Shown here in pieces: positions 34,735-46,415 of a DNA stretch of 64,000 nt; positions within the stretch are counted from its first letter, which is position 1; every line of letters starts with the position of its first letter. This stretch comes from Vitellaria paradoxa (taxonomy: Eukaryota; Streptophyta; Magnoliopsida; Ericales; Sapotaceae): positions 28,856,147-28,920,146 of the forward strand of contig CM034243.1 in assembly GCA_019916065.1 (NCBI GenBank), read 5' to 3'. The notes beneath the pieces are model-generated. The model did no database searches. It worked only from the letters and a program-made list of their open reading frames with translations, and was not told the DNA's origin. A program made the translations under genes and the position numbers.

Positions 34735-34903
34735 GGGAGCCTTGGCGAAATGGTAAGAGTTGTCATCGTGTGACCTGGAGTCACGAGTCGTGAAAATATC
34801 TTTTGCAAATGTAGGGTAAGGTTGCGTATAGTAGGTTCTCGTGGTCCGACTCTTCTCCAAATCCCGCGCAAGACGAAAGTTTCGTATACCGGACTGCCTT
34901 TTT
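34735..34903 (+). mobile_element. Au-type SINE
   Basis: Begins GGGAGCCTTGGCGAAATGG and continues 'gtgacctggagtcacgagtcg', 'gtagggtaaggttgcgta', 'gtggtccgactcttc', 'ccggactgcctttt'. This is the well-known plant Au SINE layout (GGAGCCTTGGCGCAA start, TGACC B-box region, CCGGACTGCC and T-run end). Both flanks are TATATATACA-rich and look like a target duplication with a small insertion in one copy. The B box is degraded. Confidence 0.88.
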
Positions 34904-36328
34904 ATATATACATATACATATGTATATATTGATAAAATTACATTATAACCGTGTGTGTATATTTATAGACGTACATCGAGTTATATTGATAAAATTAGAG
35001 AACACAAAGAAAGTATTTATTTTTTTATTTGTAACTTCCACTTGCTTGGCAATTGCATAAAAAGAATATCAGTTTTAGAGAGCGAAAATATTTATTGAGA
35101 TAAAAAAAATTATGATAATAATGAGAGAATTACACACAACAAAGTTGTTTTAAATTTTTGAACACCATTGGAATAATAACGGTTAGATTTGTACCAGTTT
35201 TAGAGAGAAAATATTTATTTATAGTAAACATTGAGGTAAGAATAGAAACAAGTATTAAGAAAAAAGTTGTTTAAATTTTTTTAGTATCAATGGAATAATA
35301 ATAATTAAATTTAAAAGAGCTCCTTTTTTTTTTTTAGTATTTTTGGGTATTGCAGCCGCGCACTCCTAAATTCCCCCACCGGCCAAGTGTATTTTATTTT
35401 TTTTTTGAGCCAAACATCATTCATCGTTAAAACTGGTAATTTTCAGTTTTCTAAATCCCAACCCCCCCCCCCCAACCAAGATTTGGGAGGATTAACATCA
35501 CCCTCCAAAGTATTAAATTTAATTTAAATTTAAATTATTAAATTTTAGTTTAACAACATTAAGAACTTGTTTGGCAACTCAAAAATTAGTAAAAAATATT
35601 AAAAATTACTTTTGGTATGTTTGGCAAAATCACAAATTTTTTTCATTTTTTTGATTTGCTACAGTAAAAAGTACACTCCATAATTACAACATTTTTTATT
35701 TGCTACAGTAAAAAAATATACCAAACATCCAAAAGTTATCATTTTTTTTACTTGCTACAGTAAAAAATTTACTAAACACTCAAAAGTTACTTAAAAATAC
35801 TAAAAATTTCACTTAGTTCAACCAAACACACAAAAAATATAAAAAAAAACACTTAAAAATTACCAAAACTTAAATTTTTTTAAACTTCTAAACACCTACT
35901 AAAGCTCATTATCACTTGGACAACGATGTCAGCCTCTTTTTTTGACCGACCAACCTGCAGTTTGGTGCATTCTATTTTATTTTATTTTTTCAACCAAACA
36001 CGACGCGTCCTATCCAGGCACGCCGATTCCTCGTCTTTTTGTTTTTTAAATCCTTCCACCGAGCAACCCGCCCTTCGATCCCTTTATTATTATTTATTAA
36101 TTTTTTTTTCAACCAAACGCCAGTCATCCTAACTAGCCACCTCGAAACGGGTATTCTTCCCCTCTTTTCTTTTTTAAGATTGATATTCAAAATTATAGAC
36201 AAATAACACTTTAGTAATCCTAATAAGACTGACATTCAAAATTTATAGACAATTAGAACTTTAGAACTCTAAATCCTTAAATGTAGAATACAAATATATT
36301 AGATAATAAGTGACCAAATAAAAATAAC
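34904..36328. other. AT-rich DNA with several short repeats
   Basis: 35650-35770 has three copies of TTGCTACAGTAAAAA (35657, 35701, 35754) inside a 'ttgtttggcaa'-type element (about 35572-35900). 35926-36160 has two copies of a GC-richer 'tcaaccaaac..tcct..cca.gc' unit about 115 bp apart. A C-run occurs at 35463-35474. No gene. Confidence 0.45.
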
Positions 36329-36343
36329 ATCTGTCAGTAATTT

Positions 36344-36621
36344 TTTTTGAAGGAAGGAAACCAACAACTCAACTTTCTAAGTCAAAGTTAGAAAGTAAGG
36401 TGGGGATTATATAGTAACACACGTACCCTAACTATCCCGATGTGGAATAGCATGTTCACTGCAACCCCTCGAGCCGAGACCCAGACTGATCGAAACAGTC
36501 CATAAGGAGAGTGGAAGACTGGACTATGCATGCATGCACACGTGAACGGATTTGTGTTTTTTTTTTTTTGAAGAAAGAAAACCTATAACCCAACTTTCCA
36601 ACTCAAAGTTGGAAAGCCAAC
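36344..36621 (-). mobile_element. SINE-like insertion with an internal second copy of its T-rich end
   Basis: Flanked by ATCTGTCAGTAATTT (36329-36343) and GTCTATCAGTAATTT (36622-36636), two mismatches, as a TSD. The left side starts with a T-run then 'gaaggaaggaaacc'; the same end recurs at about 36557-36620 ('tttttttgaagaaagaaaacc'), so one element may have landed inside another of its family. A T-run on the left fits a poly(A) tail of a minus-strand retroelement. Pol III boxes are not clear, hence the lower confidence. Confidence 0.5.
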
Positions 36622-36852
36622 GTCTATCAGTAATTTAGATAACACTTCATCCAATTATCATCCAACTTTCTTTATAAAATTTTTTAAGAATAATTATTTT
36701 TTTTACTCGACCTCCTAAATTTTTAAAACTTACATTTATATTCTTTGTATTTTAACTAAAGTAAATATATATTACGTTAATTTTAAATGAAAAGACAAAA
36801 ATAGACACTAAAACTAAATAGAATCAGGTGGTATAAATCTAAATAATATAAA

Positions 36853-37093
36853 GGGTAAATTACATCTAGACCCCCTGAACATTTGTGAAATTACACATGG
36901 ATCCCTTCGACATTTCAAAATTACATTAACCTCCCTTATTTTAAAATATTTGTAACACTTAAACCCTTTCGTTAACTTTGTCACTAACTCCGTTAAAAAT
37001 TTATTAAAAAGACAAATTTACCCTCAATTAATTAATTATAAATAAAAACATAATAAAATATATGCACATATAAACAATCTGTAATATATATAC

Positions 37094-37126
<33 letters not shown>

Positions 37127-38108
37127 AAACAGAAATATGCAAAATCTAGTTTTCCTTCTTCGGTGGTAAAGGAGACTCCACGACAAATTTGAAGAGTTCG
37201 AAGGAGATTCAAATAACCCGGATCGTGATTTCGATTTCGAACCCATTTCGATTTCGATTTCGAAGGAGATGAACCTTCAGATCTGAAGATTTCGATTTCG
37301 AACCCATCTCCAACTCCTCCAGAAATATGCAAATCTGGTTTTCTTTTTCGGTGGTGAAGGAGACTCCATCAACAAATTTGAAGAGTTCGAAGGAGATTCA
37401 AATGACCCGGATCGTGATTTCGATTTCGAACCCATTTCGATTTTGATTTTGAAGGAGATGAACCTTCGATCTGAAGATTTTTGTTTCGAACCCATCTCCT
37501 ACTCTTCCTTGCCTTGTCGATTCAAGCCACGGTCCATAGATATAAATATATACAACTTCGATCTCCTTTCATTAATTCAATTTCTTTCTAATAGTTGAAA
37601 TTAACTGGTTTTAGAGTTTTCTTCCCATCTGTTAATTTATAAAGTTCAACTGTTCAAGCTATAGACTGGTAAATTTTTCTTTCCCCTCCGATTGCTGACT
37701 GCAGAAAACTTATATATATATATATATATATATATGTGTACGCATAGAGAGAGATAGATGGTATGAGTTTATGAATTTTCGTTCATGACTTCAATCCATT
37801 GAATAAAGTTTTGTTGAGATGTGAATTAATTTTGAGATTCTGTGGTTCAATTTCTAAGTGTAGCAATTTTGGGTATTGAGGGTTTAAGTCGAAGAACCAC
37901 AGTGAGGAATAGTTGGGGGTAAAATAGGTATATTAAAAAAATTTTTTGGCTGACGTCATCATCTTAACAAAAAACCTAACGGCACATTAACGGAATGGGG
38001 TATTGTTACAAACATTTCAAAATAAGGGAGGCTAATGTAATTTTGAAATGTCGAGGGGATCCATGTGTAATTATGCTAATGTTTAAGGGGTCTAAGTGTA
38101 ATTTACCC
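36853..38108. mobile_element. Mutator-like element (possible Pack-MULE), 1256 bp
   Basis: Long inverted ends (about 130 bp well matched, similarity to about 190 bp) begin GGGTAAATTACA and end GTAATTTACCC. A perfect 9-bp TSD TAATATAAA lies at 36844-36852 and 38109-38117. No transposase. The cargo holds two copies of a 190-bp unit (start 37131 and 37321) rich in 'gatttcgatttcgaaccc', followed by 37500-37680, which looks like ordinary transcribed leader DNA. This cargo is unlike the surrounding AT-rich DNA and may have been captured from a host gene. Short frames across it are not recognised. Confidence 0.88.
37083..37126. repeat. (TA)n tract inside the Mutator-like element
   Basis: Imperfect TA/CA microsatellite just before the 190-bp duplication. 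A second one lies at 37710-37735, so TA tracts bracket the cargo. Confidence 0.85.
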
Positions 38109-38117
38109 TAATATAAA

Positions 38118-40570
38118 GTACCGGCGTATAAATATAATTTTTAAATTTACTTAGAGTCAAACTGTTATATTTGACGAATTTTTAATATTTTCACTTTAAT
38201 TCAAATAAATTTCTAAAATTTATTAAGTACAAGATTAAAAAGCCAATCACCCTAATTTCTCAATATATGGTGGCAAGATAAAAATAACATCTATCACTGT
38301 CTTGGATAACACTTATCCAATTATCACCATTTATCAATGGCTTTAAAGACTAATAGCTCGAGATTATATTAAATAATACCTCAAGATCGATCTTATTGTT
38401 GAAATTCCCCAAGATAAAATACATTAGCCACTTAAATAACATAATATTATTCAATAAATATAAAGACACTAGTTATTTTTGTATTATTTCATCCAATACA
38501 AACCACGCAAAAGATCTGAATAAAAATTAGCCTATTTGATTGGTTACCAAATGATTTAATTAGCTTTTTCTTTTTTTTTTTTAAATTAACTTAACTAATA
38601 AATTTATTTTCAGCCGCCTTTTCAATTTAAAAACAATCATTAAAGGAGCTCTTAATAATTTATGATATCTGATCCGTTTAGTACACATAAGTTAAAAATA
38701 CACACTTGTATTTATTTACAGCTATTAGCATGTATTATTAATTTATTAATTACCAAAAAATGTATTATTAATTTATTACTCTTTCTCCACCCTTTTTTTA
38801 TGTGGATTTTTTAAGCTTGCATATTAGTTTAAAAATTTCAAAATATTTTACTCTTATTTAAAACAGCAATATGTTTTATTTGAAACATTTTCTTACAGAA
38901 ATTTCAAAAATAATAAAAAAAATACTCTTGATTAGTTACATATTTAATCCGACCATTTCCATATTTGTTTCCCAATTCCTCTTGATTTAAGTATCTATTA
39001 TTTATCCCCCTTTTTTAATCTTGGCTTTTTTTTTTTTTTAATCTCCTTCTACCACGACCCACGTTACAATGTCTCGAAGGGACAAAATGGGTATTAAACA
39101 CCTAAAAATTAAAATAAAATAACCAAGATGTCTACTAGTAGTAAAATAAAAAAAAAGAATTATAAATTTTGCACTAAATGTAAAAATCACTAATATCTTT
39201 TAAATTTAAAAAGTACAATCTTATACCTATTATATTTTACATTAAAATGAAAATATGAAAAGATTCGTAAAAAAACCTTGATTTTTAATTCTTAATAAAA
39301 TTTATTAAAATGTATTTATATCCATTGTACTAAACATTTATGCACTCACACTCCTTGATTCTATTTATTTTCAATGGATATTTTTATACTTTTCATGTGA
39401 AGAATTTAACATCGCCCATTGTTTCACTTTAGCATCAAGTGGTATAAAAATAATTTTTTTAAACTTTAAGAAATGTTAGTAATTTTTATCAGTTTTATTT
39501 TAGCATCAAGTGGTATAAAAATAATTTTTTTTAAACTTTAACAAATGTTGGTAATTTTTACCACTAGTACAAAAAGTATATAAACAATTAATTCTTAAAA
39601 AAAATGGATAAGGACTTCAAACTTAATAATCCTAATTTAACCTGAAATATATAATGTATAAATAATTTAACCTAAAATATACAATAAGATAAATAAATTA
39701 CAAAAATACATGTAAGCCTCTTCACTAATGCAACTACTGTAATTTTGTATCTTCATTTATTATTAACATTGTTACGGATAGCACGACATTTGCAGAATCA
39801 TAAATCACATTGTTACTGAAATTTTCCAAATCAAACGAATCAATGAATCATACACAACATTAGAGAATTAACAAGAAAAATTCTTTTATCAAAGGAAAAC
39901 CTCAAAAAAATAATTTTACTATATAATCAGATTACAAGATCAACTTTAACTAGGTTACAAAATTATACTCGAATTCACTGCGCACAATTTCTTTCATTAC
40001 TCTTACTCGATTACATGACGAATCCAGACTAGGTAAATTTTTTGAATCACTCACTCATAAAGCGAATTTTCTGAATCACTTACTCAGAAAGTAACAGACT
40101 CAACAAGGAGTAAGAGAAAATAGGAGAAAGATCTATAAGCTCACCAAAGAAAAAAATCTCTCTCTCAAAAAGCTCTATAATATGCCCCCTCAATTGTTAT
40201 TGCATATTAAACTTAAGTGCATATATATAAACTTACAAAGTCGAACTAGGAATTAAATGCATAAATATATTTTCCAAAATAAAAATAAATTTTCATAATA
40301 TTCTCAAGCTTCCAGTGCCTTACATGTGGAAATACCTCCACCCTTCGTTGCCTGCTCCCAATTTGCGAAGTCTACTAAAATTATGTGAATTTTGCTTGGC
40401 TTAACTTTAGTCTATGTAAAATTTGTCTTGTTTCCAATTTTGACTTGGATTACAAATTTGGCAATACTCAAATTCTCTAAATTTTGTATTATCTTTTTCT
40501 TTTTAAATTAGAAAACAAATATATTTGTAATATTTAATTTAAGATTTGTTTGGATTTGTCAACATAAGAT
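38118..40570. other. AT-rich intergenic DNA
   Basis: A 71-bp tandem duplication sits at about 39429-39567 ('agcatcaagtggtataaaaa' at 39431 and 39502). A related pair 'gtattattaatttattaatt/act' lies near 38731 and 38762. No gene. Confidence 0.5.
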
Positions 40571-40574
40571 ACTT

Positions 40575-41795
40575 TTAACAGATGTTTGTTTTAGGATAAC
40601 TGGGGGTAAATTTTACTAGAGTAATTTTTACTTTTCATTACATCAGTTTGGATGACGGATGTAACAATTACCCTCAATTAACAAATACTCCCATATATGG
40701 GTAAATTTTTACTCTGGGAGGAGGTGGGTAACGGAGAGCAATAGAAAAATTTTACTCTTTCTCATTATCACTGTAAAATATTTCTTTACTCTACGTAAAA
40801 TCTTAACCAACATTTTTCTATAAATAATTATAATAAATATTATACTTTCCAAAAAAAATAATAAATATTATAAAATTATAATTTATTTAATCAAATTAAA
40901 ATTAATTAATTATAAAATTATTTTATCAAAATAAAATTTAATACATAATAGTTCATTATTAAAATAATTTAATTTATTTTATTAAAATAATACTATTTAA
41001 ATATTAATTTATGACTAAATTATTTATTTTCTCAAATTAAAATTAATGTCTCATAAATAATAATTTACTAGATTATGTATTGTGTTCGTATAATTTATTA
41101 AAATCAATAATTTATTTAAGTGATCTAAAATTATTTTTTATGGAATTATTTTATCAAAATAAAAATAATTTTTAACAAATAATAATTCATTATTAAATTT
41201 TTTTGGTAACTCGGAACCCGCAACGATTTATTACAGTTTTCAACGAATCCTGTAGTCGATAGGTAAACCGGTGCTTGAACCTATCTGCAAGACTTAAGCA
41301 TCGGACAAGACAGGGTAGTAGTCAGCGGGATTCAAACTCAAGACATCCGGGTTTACGGTTGATCCCAAGAACCACTGGGCTACCCTGGCAAGTTTATTAT
41401 TAAAATTAATTACTATTGAAATATTAATCTATGATAAAATTATTTGTTCTAATTAATATTTTATTTAAAAGTATATATTTTAATAACATATTTTTATTAA
41501 AATTAATTATTATTAAAATAACAATGATTATGATGATTTATTTTATTATAATATTTTATTAAAATTAAATATTAACTTTTACTCTTGGTCAATTTATTTT
41601 CATTCCAAACACAATTAACTTTATCCCTTCAAAATTCTTAATATTCCAAACATAATATAATTATTACTAAATAACATTTACTCTCTCATTCCAAACATAG
41701 GTATCGCAAACTTGTTACTCCAGTAACTATTATCAGAGTAACAATTATCCCTATAATCTTTTACTCCCAAAATTTTACTGCGTACCAAACATGTC
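40575..41795. mobile_element. Inverted-repeat DNA element split by a SINE
   Basis: The left part 'gggggtaaattttactagag' and the right part 'tactcccaaaattttactgc' are inverted relatives, next to 'acagatgtttg' and 'caaacatgtcc' words. The interior is AT-rich, with a SINE at 41201-41392. Ends and TSD are not sharply defined. No transposase was seen. Confidence 0.5.
41201..41392 (-). mobile_element. tRNA-derived SINE inserted in the AT-rich element
   Basis: On the minus strand it starts CCAGGGTAGCCCAGTGGTTC (A box TAGCCCAGTGG), then GAGTTTGAATCCC (B-box-like, one mismatch), and ends in a short A-run. The flanks TTCATTATTAAATTT (41186-41200) and TTTATTATTAAAATT (41393-41407) form an imperfect TSD. 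GC-rich against its host. It shows no obvious relation to the other SINEs. Confidence 0.78.
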
Positions 41796-41799
41796 CTTA

Positions 41800-42230
41800 A
41801 GTTATAGAAAGTATTGTTTAAAAATTGTAAATATAAATTGTTTAGCAATAAAATAAATATTTTTATAAAAAAATTATAAATAAAACAACATATAAATACG
41901 TAAAATACTAAAAATGTATATGTTATAATTAATTCAAGCTAAACTGGGCTTGGATCGATTTTCACTGTTCTAAATCTATCATGTTTAATTAAACAAGCTC
42001 AAAATTTTTTCTAAACCTTAAAAAAAAAAAAAAAAAAAAAAAAAAATTGGACAAATTATGTCTGAAATTTCTAACTGTGAAGCCTATATCCATTTTCTAC
42101 CTATATCACAAAGCACAGACAAGTATCGAGCCGCAATCCAAAATTTGTTATCTACGTGTCACTGTTTTAAATTAACTAACTAGAACACAAAATTCGAAAA
42201 ATAAACAAATCTAAGTAATATTTAAAATAT
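41800..42230. other. AT-rich DNA with a 27-base poly(A) run
   Basis: The A-run is at 42020-42046. The preceding stretch resembles decayed 'gagct'-type repeat sequence. No gene. Confidence 0.5.
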
Positions 42231-42231
42231 A

Positions 42232-42810
42232 ATCTGACTGGTTCCAAATCAAAGAAATTAGAATGATCAAGCCTATTGATTTGCATTTTGGATAATCATT
42301 GCGCGCACACTGAGAAGAAGAATTGATCAAGTCTAGCATTTGACATTATGTCCATGGGGCTGATTTCGCTCTCCACCTATTTGCTTTTGGTTAATGATCT
42401 CACGCACACTGAGAAGAAGAATACGTGTTCAAAAATAGAATACGAAAAAAGAATAAGAGTACTATTAAAATATAAGCTTATTAGTTTCGAATCAAGGAAA
42501 TTCGAGCCAATAAGTCTAACATTTGACATTATGTCCTTAAGACCAATTCTACCCTTCGTAGATTTACTTCTAGATAATGATCACATGCACTCTAAGAAGA
42601 AGAACGTGATCAAGCCTAGCGTTTGACATTATGAGTGTATTTGAAGTAATAAAAAATATAATAATTTGTAAATTCGTAATTCGTATAGTGATATAAAAAG
42701 TGAATAATTTTTAGAGATTTTTAAAAATTTTTAGCATTTTTTAGCAAATCAAATGAAACCTATATTCTTAAGACCAATTTCATCTCTATTGAGACACACT
42801 GCGAAGAAGC
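42232..42810. repeat. Degenerate tandem repeat with a GCACACTGAGAAGAAGAA motif
   Basis: Motif copies occur at about 42304, 42402, 42578 (variant) and 42790 (variant), together with 'atcaagtctagcatttgaca' words at about 42324, 42512 and 42606. The plus-strand 92-codon frame at 42348-42626 follows the repeat and is not credible as a gene. The last copy is cut by the mobile element that starts at 42813, and its continuation appears at 45408. Confidence 0.6.
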
Positions 42811-43627
42811 ACGGGCGGAGCTACATGGGAGCAAGGGGGGCAAGTGAACCCCTCAATTTTTTAGATAAAATTACTAAAATGCCCTCCTTATTATTTTAAT
42901 TTTATTTAAAAATTAAATTAATTAAAATTTAAGATATTTTGATTTTATTAAAAATTTAAAGTTAACTCAAAATTTTTTAACATATAAGAAGTTTAAAAGA
43001 ATCAAACTTGTTATTTTTTGTGAAATAAAGTGTATCTTTTTAATACATTATTGCATATTTTTGTTTATACTATCAGTAAATTTAGCATATAACACAATAA
43101 ATTTTATAGATTATAAAATTTAATAATAATTATATTTTTTTGTAGCGAGGAATATCTCTAATAAACTTTAAGTGCTCGAACCATTAACTGTGAGAAATAT
43201 ATTCACTAGTTAATACTCAATAATAATTTATTTTCCACTACTACAAAAATGCATAAACATCACAACTTTTAAGCGTGATGTTTCACTTTTTATCTCAGTC
43301 ACAAAAGCGTGATTGATCCAAGTGAGATTGTAAGTCACCTCTTTTTTATCACAGTTTACAACCGTGATCGAAAACTTACAACAATCACACACTAAAAGCA
43401 TGATCTTTATGGTAAAAACTGAGATGAAAAGAAATCTCGTGTGATCTTTTATGTATTTTGATCTCACTTTTTTTTGAAAAATCGTGATCAAATATAAACA
43501 AATAATCACGCTGAAAAAATGAATTAATTTTAAAAATAATAAAAATCCACATGGCAACCTACTATCACGCCATCATAGCACCGTTTGCCACCTTATCATT
43601 ATAGCAACCTTATATATTTCATTTTTT

Positions 43628-43700
43628 TGTTGCTGCTGAGAATCGAACCCCTGCCATTCATTTGGAAGTTAGTGTAGTTGACCGCTAATTCAACCTATCA
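43628..43700 (-). other. tRNA-like module inside the CACTA element
   Basis: On the minus strand 'ggttgaattagcggtcaac' is followed about 30 bases on by GGGGTTCGATTCTC, an excellent B box. The length of about 73 bp is that of a tRNA-derived head. No intact acceptor stem was found and the 5' half does not fold as a tRNA, so it is read as a SINE head or captured tRNA relic, not a gene. Confidence 0.4.
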
Positions 43701-44319
43701 TTGATATATACATTTTGCATATTGATATATATAAACAAATTTTTATCACCTTAGGGGTTACTAAAAGTAATAAAATTATATTATTTTAAGTTTTTACAAT
43801 AATTTATTATAACTTTTGTCAACCAATTAGTAGTTAAAAGTTACATTTTTCCTGATCAATTGACCTGAAAAAATAATAAAAAATTTACTTTTATTTAATT
43901 ATTTTAACTTTTTGCAACAACTTGAAATTGTAAGTAATATATAGAATAATGTGAATACTTAATAAATAATTTATAAATATCTATTATATTTAATTAAAAA
44001 TAATCTCAAATCTTTTTTTTATTTTCCTTTACTCTTTGTGTATAGCATATATTTAATCATAACTCACTATTTATAATATATTTTTCTTCATTTTGTATTA
44101 TATTTTTAAAAGTAATTAGGTCACGTTTAGTTTTAGTTCTAGAAAATTGTTGTTCAAAACAAAATTTTTGAAAATTATTTTAAAAATTGATTTGTAATAC
44201 AAAAAATATTTTCAATGATTATATTCAAAAATTAGTTCTAAAAAAAACAAAAAAATGAAAATTTTTATTATTTTTATTTGTAAATTTTTATCACTTCCAA
44301 CAAAATATAAAATAATGTC

Positions 44320-44820
44320 ACTTTTAATATAAATAATATTAAAGATACACTAAATATTTATTAGATACTAAATATTTAATATTCAACTCGTTATAAGTTA
44401 TACAAATTATGAAAACTACTTCCATATATTTACTAAAAAAATAATAATTATATATTTAGCGTTATTTAAATTTGATTTGATAAATTTAGTTTTAACATTA
44501 ATTTTAAATTTTTTTGTTTATTGATCTATGATTATTGTTTTTATATCATATTCAATTAATTAAAATTAATAAATATAAATAATATTAAAGATACATGAAA
44601 TATTTATTAGAAATTAAATATTTAATATTCACCTCGTTATAAGTTATACAAATTATGAAAACTACTTCCACATATTTACTGAAAAAAATAATAATCATAT
44701 ATTTAACGTTATTTAAATTTGATTTGGTAAATTTAGTTTTAACATTAATTTAAAATTTTTTTGTTTATTGATCTATGATTATAGTTTTTATATCATATTC
44801 AATTAATTAAAATTAATAAA
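44320..44820. repeat. 246-bp tandem duplication within the CACTA element
   Basis: 'aatattaaagatacac' starts at 44335 and 'aatattaaagatacat' at 44581. Both run through 'cgttataagttatacaaatt' to 'tcaattaattaaaattaat' with few differences. A local duplication in the element's interior. Confidence 0.85.
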
Positions 44821-45407
44821 TAAATGTTACAATAAAGTTTACAAAATCTAATTTAAATCATATAAGATAATAAACAAAATTTTTCAGAGAGATATAAAGA
44901 AAAAAATAACAATATTATCTCTCATTCTTTTAATTATCTCGCTTTTTTTAAGATATAATTTTACTCACTTTTTTATCTCAATTTTTTTTAGAGATGTTTT
45001 CACTGATCTTTTATCTCAGCTTTTTCTAGAGATAGTTTTCACTAATTTTTTATCTCAGTTTTTGTTGAGATGGTTTCCACTGATCTTTTATCTCGTTTTA
45101 AATACAATCACGGTTTTAACAAAAATGAGATAAAAAGTATTAAAAGTAACTTTTTATCTCAATTTTTTAATTAGACTGAGATAAAAAGTTTAACTCACAA
45201 ATTTTTATCACGCTTTTTCTAAAACCGTGATCTTTATGAATTTATTAGTGTGATCTTTATCAATTATTGTAGTAGTGTTCTCTTTAAAAATAACATCGTT
45301 TTTCTCCTACTCTTAATCGAAAAATAAGTTGATTATTATTTTTTCTTGGGTGCTCGGTGCCCCCTTAGTGTTCGGTGCCCCCTCAGCAAAAATTCTGGCT
45401 CCGCCCC

Positions 45408-45995
45408 TATAAAGAAGAATATGTGTTTAGACAAAAAATAAAAAAAGAAATCGAAAGTAAACAAATCTAACTAATATATTTAAACATAACCTTACTTGTA
45501 GACAGTTGCAAATAAAATTTGACGATAAACAAATCCGAATAATATTTAAAGTACAACATTACTGGTAGACAGCTGTAATTATCACTGTTGGTAGGCAACA
45601 ACTTAGATGGTGGCTTGACCCATGTAGGTCCTCCCTTTTTATAAAACTTTGTTACCTCTTGGGACCCAATCCCAGGATATAAGGTTATATGTAAGTACTT
45701 ATAAAACCAACGTAGAGCAAACTCGTTAACCCATCATTATCATGGTAAAAACTCTGAAGCCAATTTTAATTCATTTAATTCACGAATTTGACCAAGTGAA
45801 TGAGTAATTTTTAATGTATTTATGGGAACTCTTAATTTCAGTGCGGACCCAAATTAAATAACGTGTGGAACACATTTTAATTTTGTGTTTAAAATTTTAA
45901 ATTTATTATGTTTAAAAAAATATAAATTTTCCAACAAAATTTACATGCCACCACTATGACACATCCATTGACGAGGATCATCAAACGATCAAAAT
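45408..45995. other. Intergenic DNA, tail of the degenerate tandem repeat
   Basis: 45408-45560 resumes the 'aagaagaatatgtgtt' and 'aaataaacaaatct' words of 42180-42470, showing that the 42.8-45.4 kb element was inserted into it. 45600-45720 contains 'ccctttttataaaact', but no coding sequence follows. Confidence 0.4.
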
Positions 45996-46011
45996 AAAAT
46001 CTTATTTTTAT

Positions 46012-46190
46012 TTATTTATTTTTTTGATAACTCAAAATCTTCGCTGGTTTTTGCAACTCTTAACAAATCGCATGGATGAGTAAACGGAGAGATGTGCGTT
46101 ATCTCACATGTACATTTCGCTTGATTCAAGAATTAAACTCACGTGATCTTTATGAAAAGTATATCTACGAGTCACTCGGTCTCAGAGGTA
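46012..46190 (-). mobile_element. SINE-like element with a 16-bp TSD
   Basis: Flanked by AAAATCTTATTTTTAT (45996-46011) and AAAATCTCATTTTTAT (46191-46206), one mismatch. On the minus strand it starts 'tacctctgagaccgagtgac', carries a degraded B-box-like 'gagtttaattc', and ends with 'gagttatcaaaaaaataaat', an A-rich tail. Size and TSD fit a tRNA-derived SINE. Confidence 0.75.
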
Positions 46191-46255
46191 AAAATCTCAT
46201 TTTTATCACTTAATGAAAACTCCATCATGTCTCAATACACAGAATAGATGTCGCT

Positions 46256-46415
46256 TAAGGGCTCGTTTGGAGCCATAAAAAAATCAAAAAATTTTAAAAA
46301 ACTTCAAAAGTTTTCAAATCTTTTCAATCACATTTTGCCACCTATCATTTTTACATCACATCAATTCCATCCATTGGTTTTTTTTGATTTTTTTTGAGAC
46401 TCCAAACGCACCCTA
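46256..46415. mobile_element. MITE of about 160 bp
   Basis: Left end 'aagggctcgtttggagcc' is the near complement of the right end 'gactccaaacgcaccct', and 'aaaaaaatcaaaaaatttt' pairs with 'ttttttttgattttttttg'. A compact foldback element just beside the SINE. TSD unclear. Confidence 0.7.

Larger units (their letters stand above)
43236..45277. mobile_element. Non-autonomous CACTA (En/Spm-like) element, 2042 bp
   Basis: Ends CACTACTACAAAAATGC and TTGTAGTAGTG, with the 3-bp TSD TTC on both sides (43233-43235, 45278-45280). Subterminal regions carry many 'gagataaaaag', 'atcacg' and 'cgtgat' words in both orientations, as in transposase-binding CACTA ends. There is no transposase. The 109-codon minus-strand frame at 43228-43557 lies in the subterminal repeats and crosses the element boundary, so it is not a gene. 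Confidence 0.92.
42813..45407. mobile_element. Element with GGGCGGAG ends, split by a CACTA element
   Basis: Left end GGGCGGAGCTACATGGGAGC and right end 'ttctggctccgcccc' are inverted relatives, and 'ggggggcaagtgaacccc' and 'ggtgccccctcag' extend the similarity. It interrupts the tandem repeat 'gaagaag' on both sides (42804-42810, 45413-45418). Without the CACTA insertion it would be only about 550 bp. The same type of ends is found at 51313-51678. Superfamily uncertain; no TSD length was fixed. Confidence 0.6.

Noticed and set aside
34735..34810. Possible tRNA gene
   Set aside because: The sequence follows the Au SINE, with its typical body and T-run end, and not a complete tRNA cloverleaf.
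37028..37495. Three minus-strand frames with similar MGSKSKSRSG starts
   Set aside because: They arise from the 190-bp duplication and a TA tract inside the Mutator-like element; not accepted as a gene without a host match.
42348..42626. 92-codon plus-strand frame
   Set aside because: Follows a degenerate tandem repeat; no start context or domain supports a protein.
43228..43557. 109-codon minus-strand frame
   Set aside because: Crosses the left end of the CACTA element and runs through its subterminal repeats; no recognised domain.
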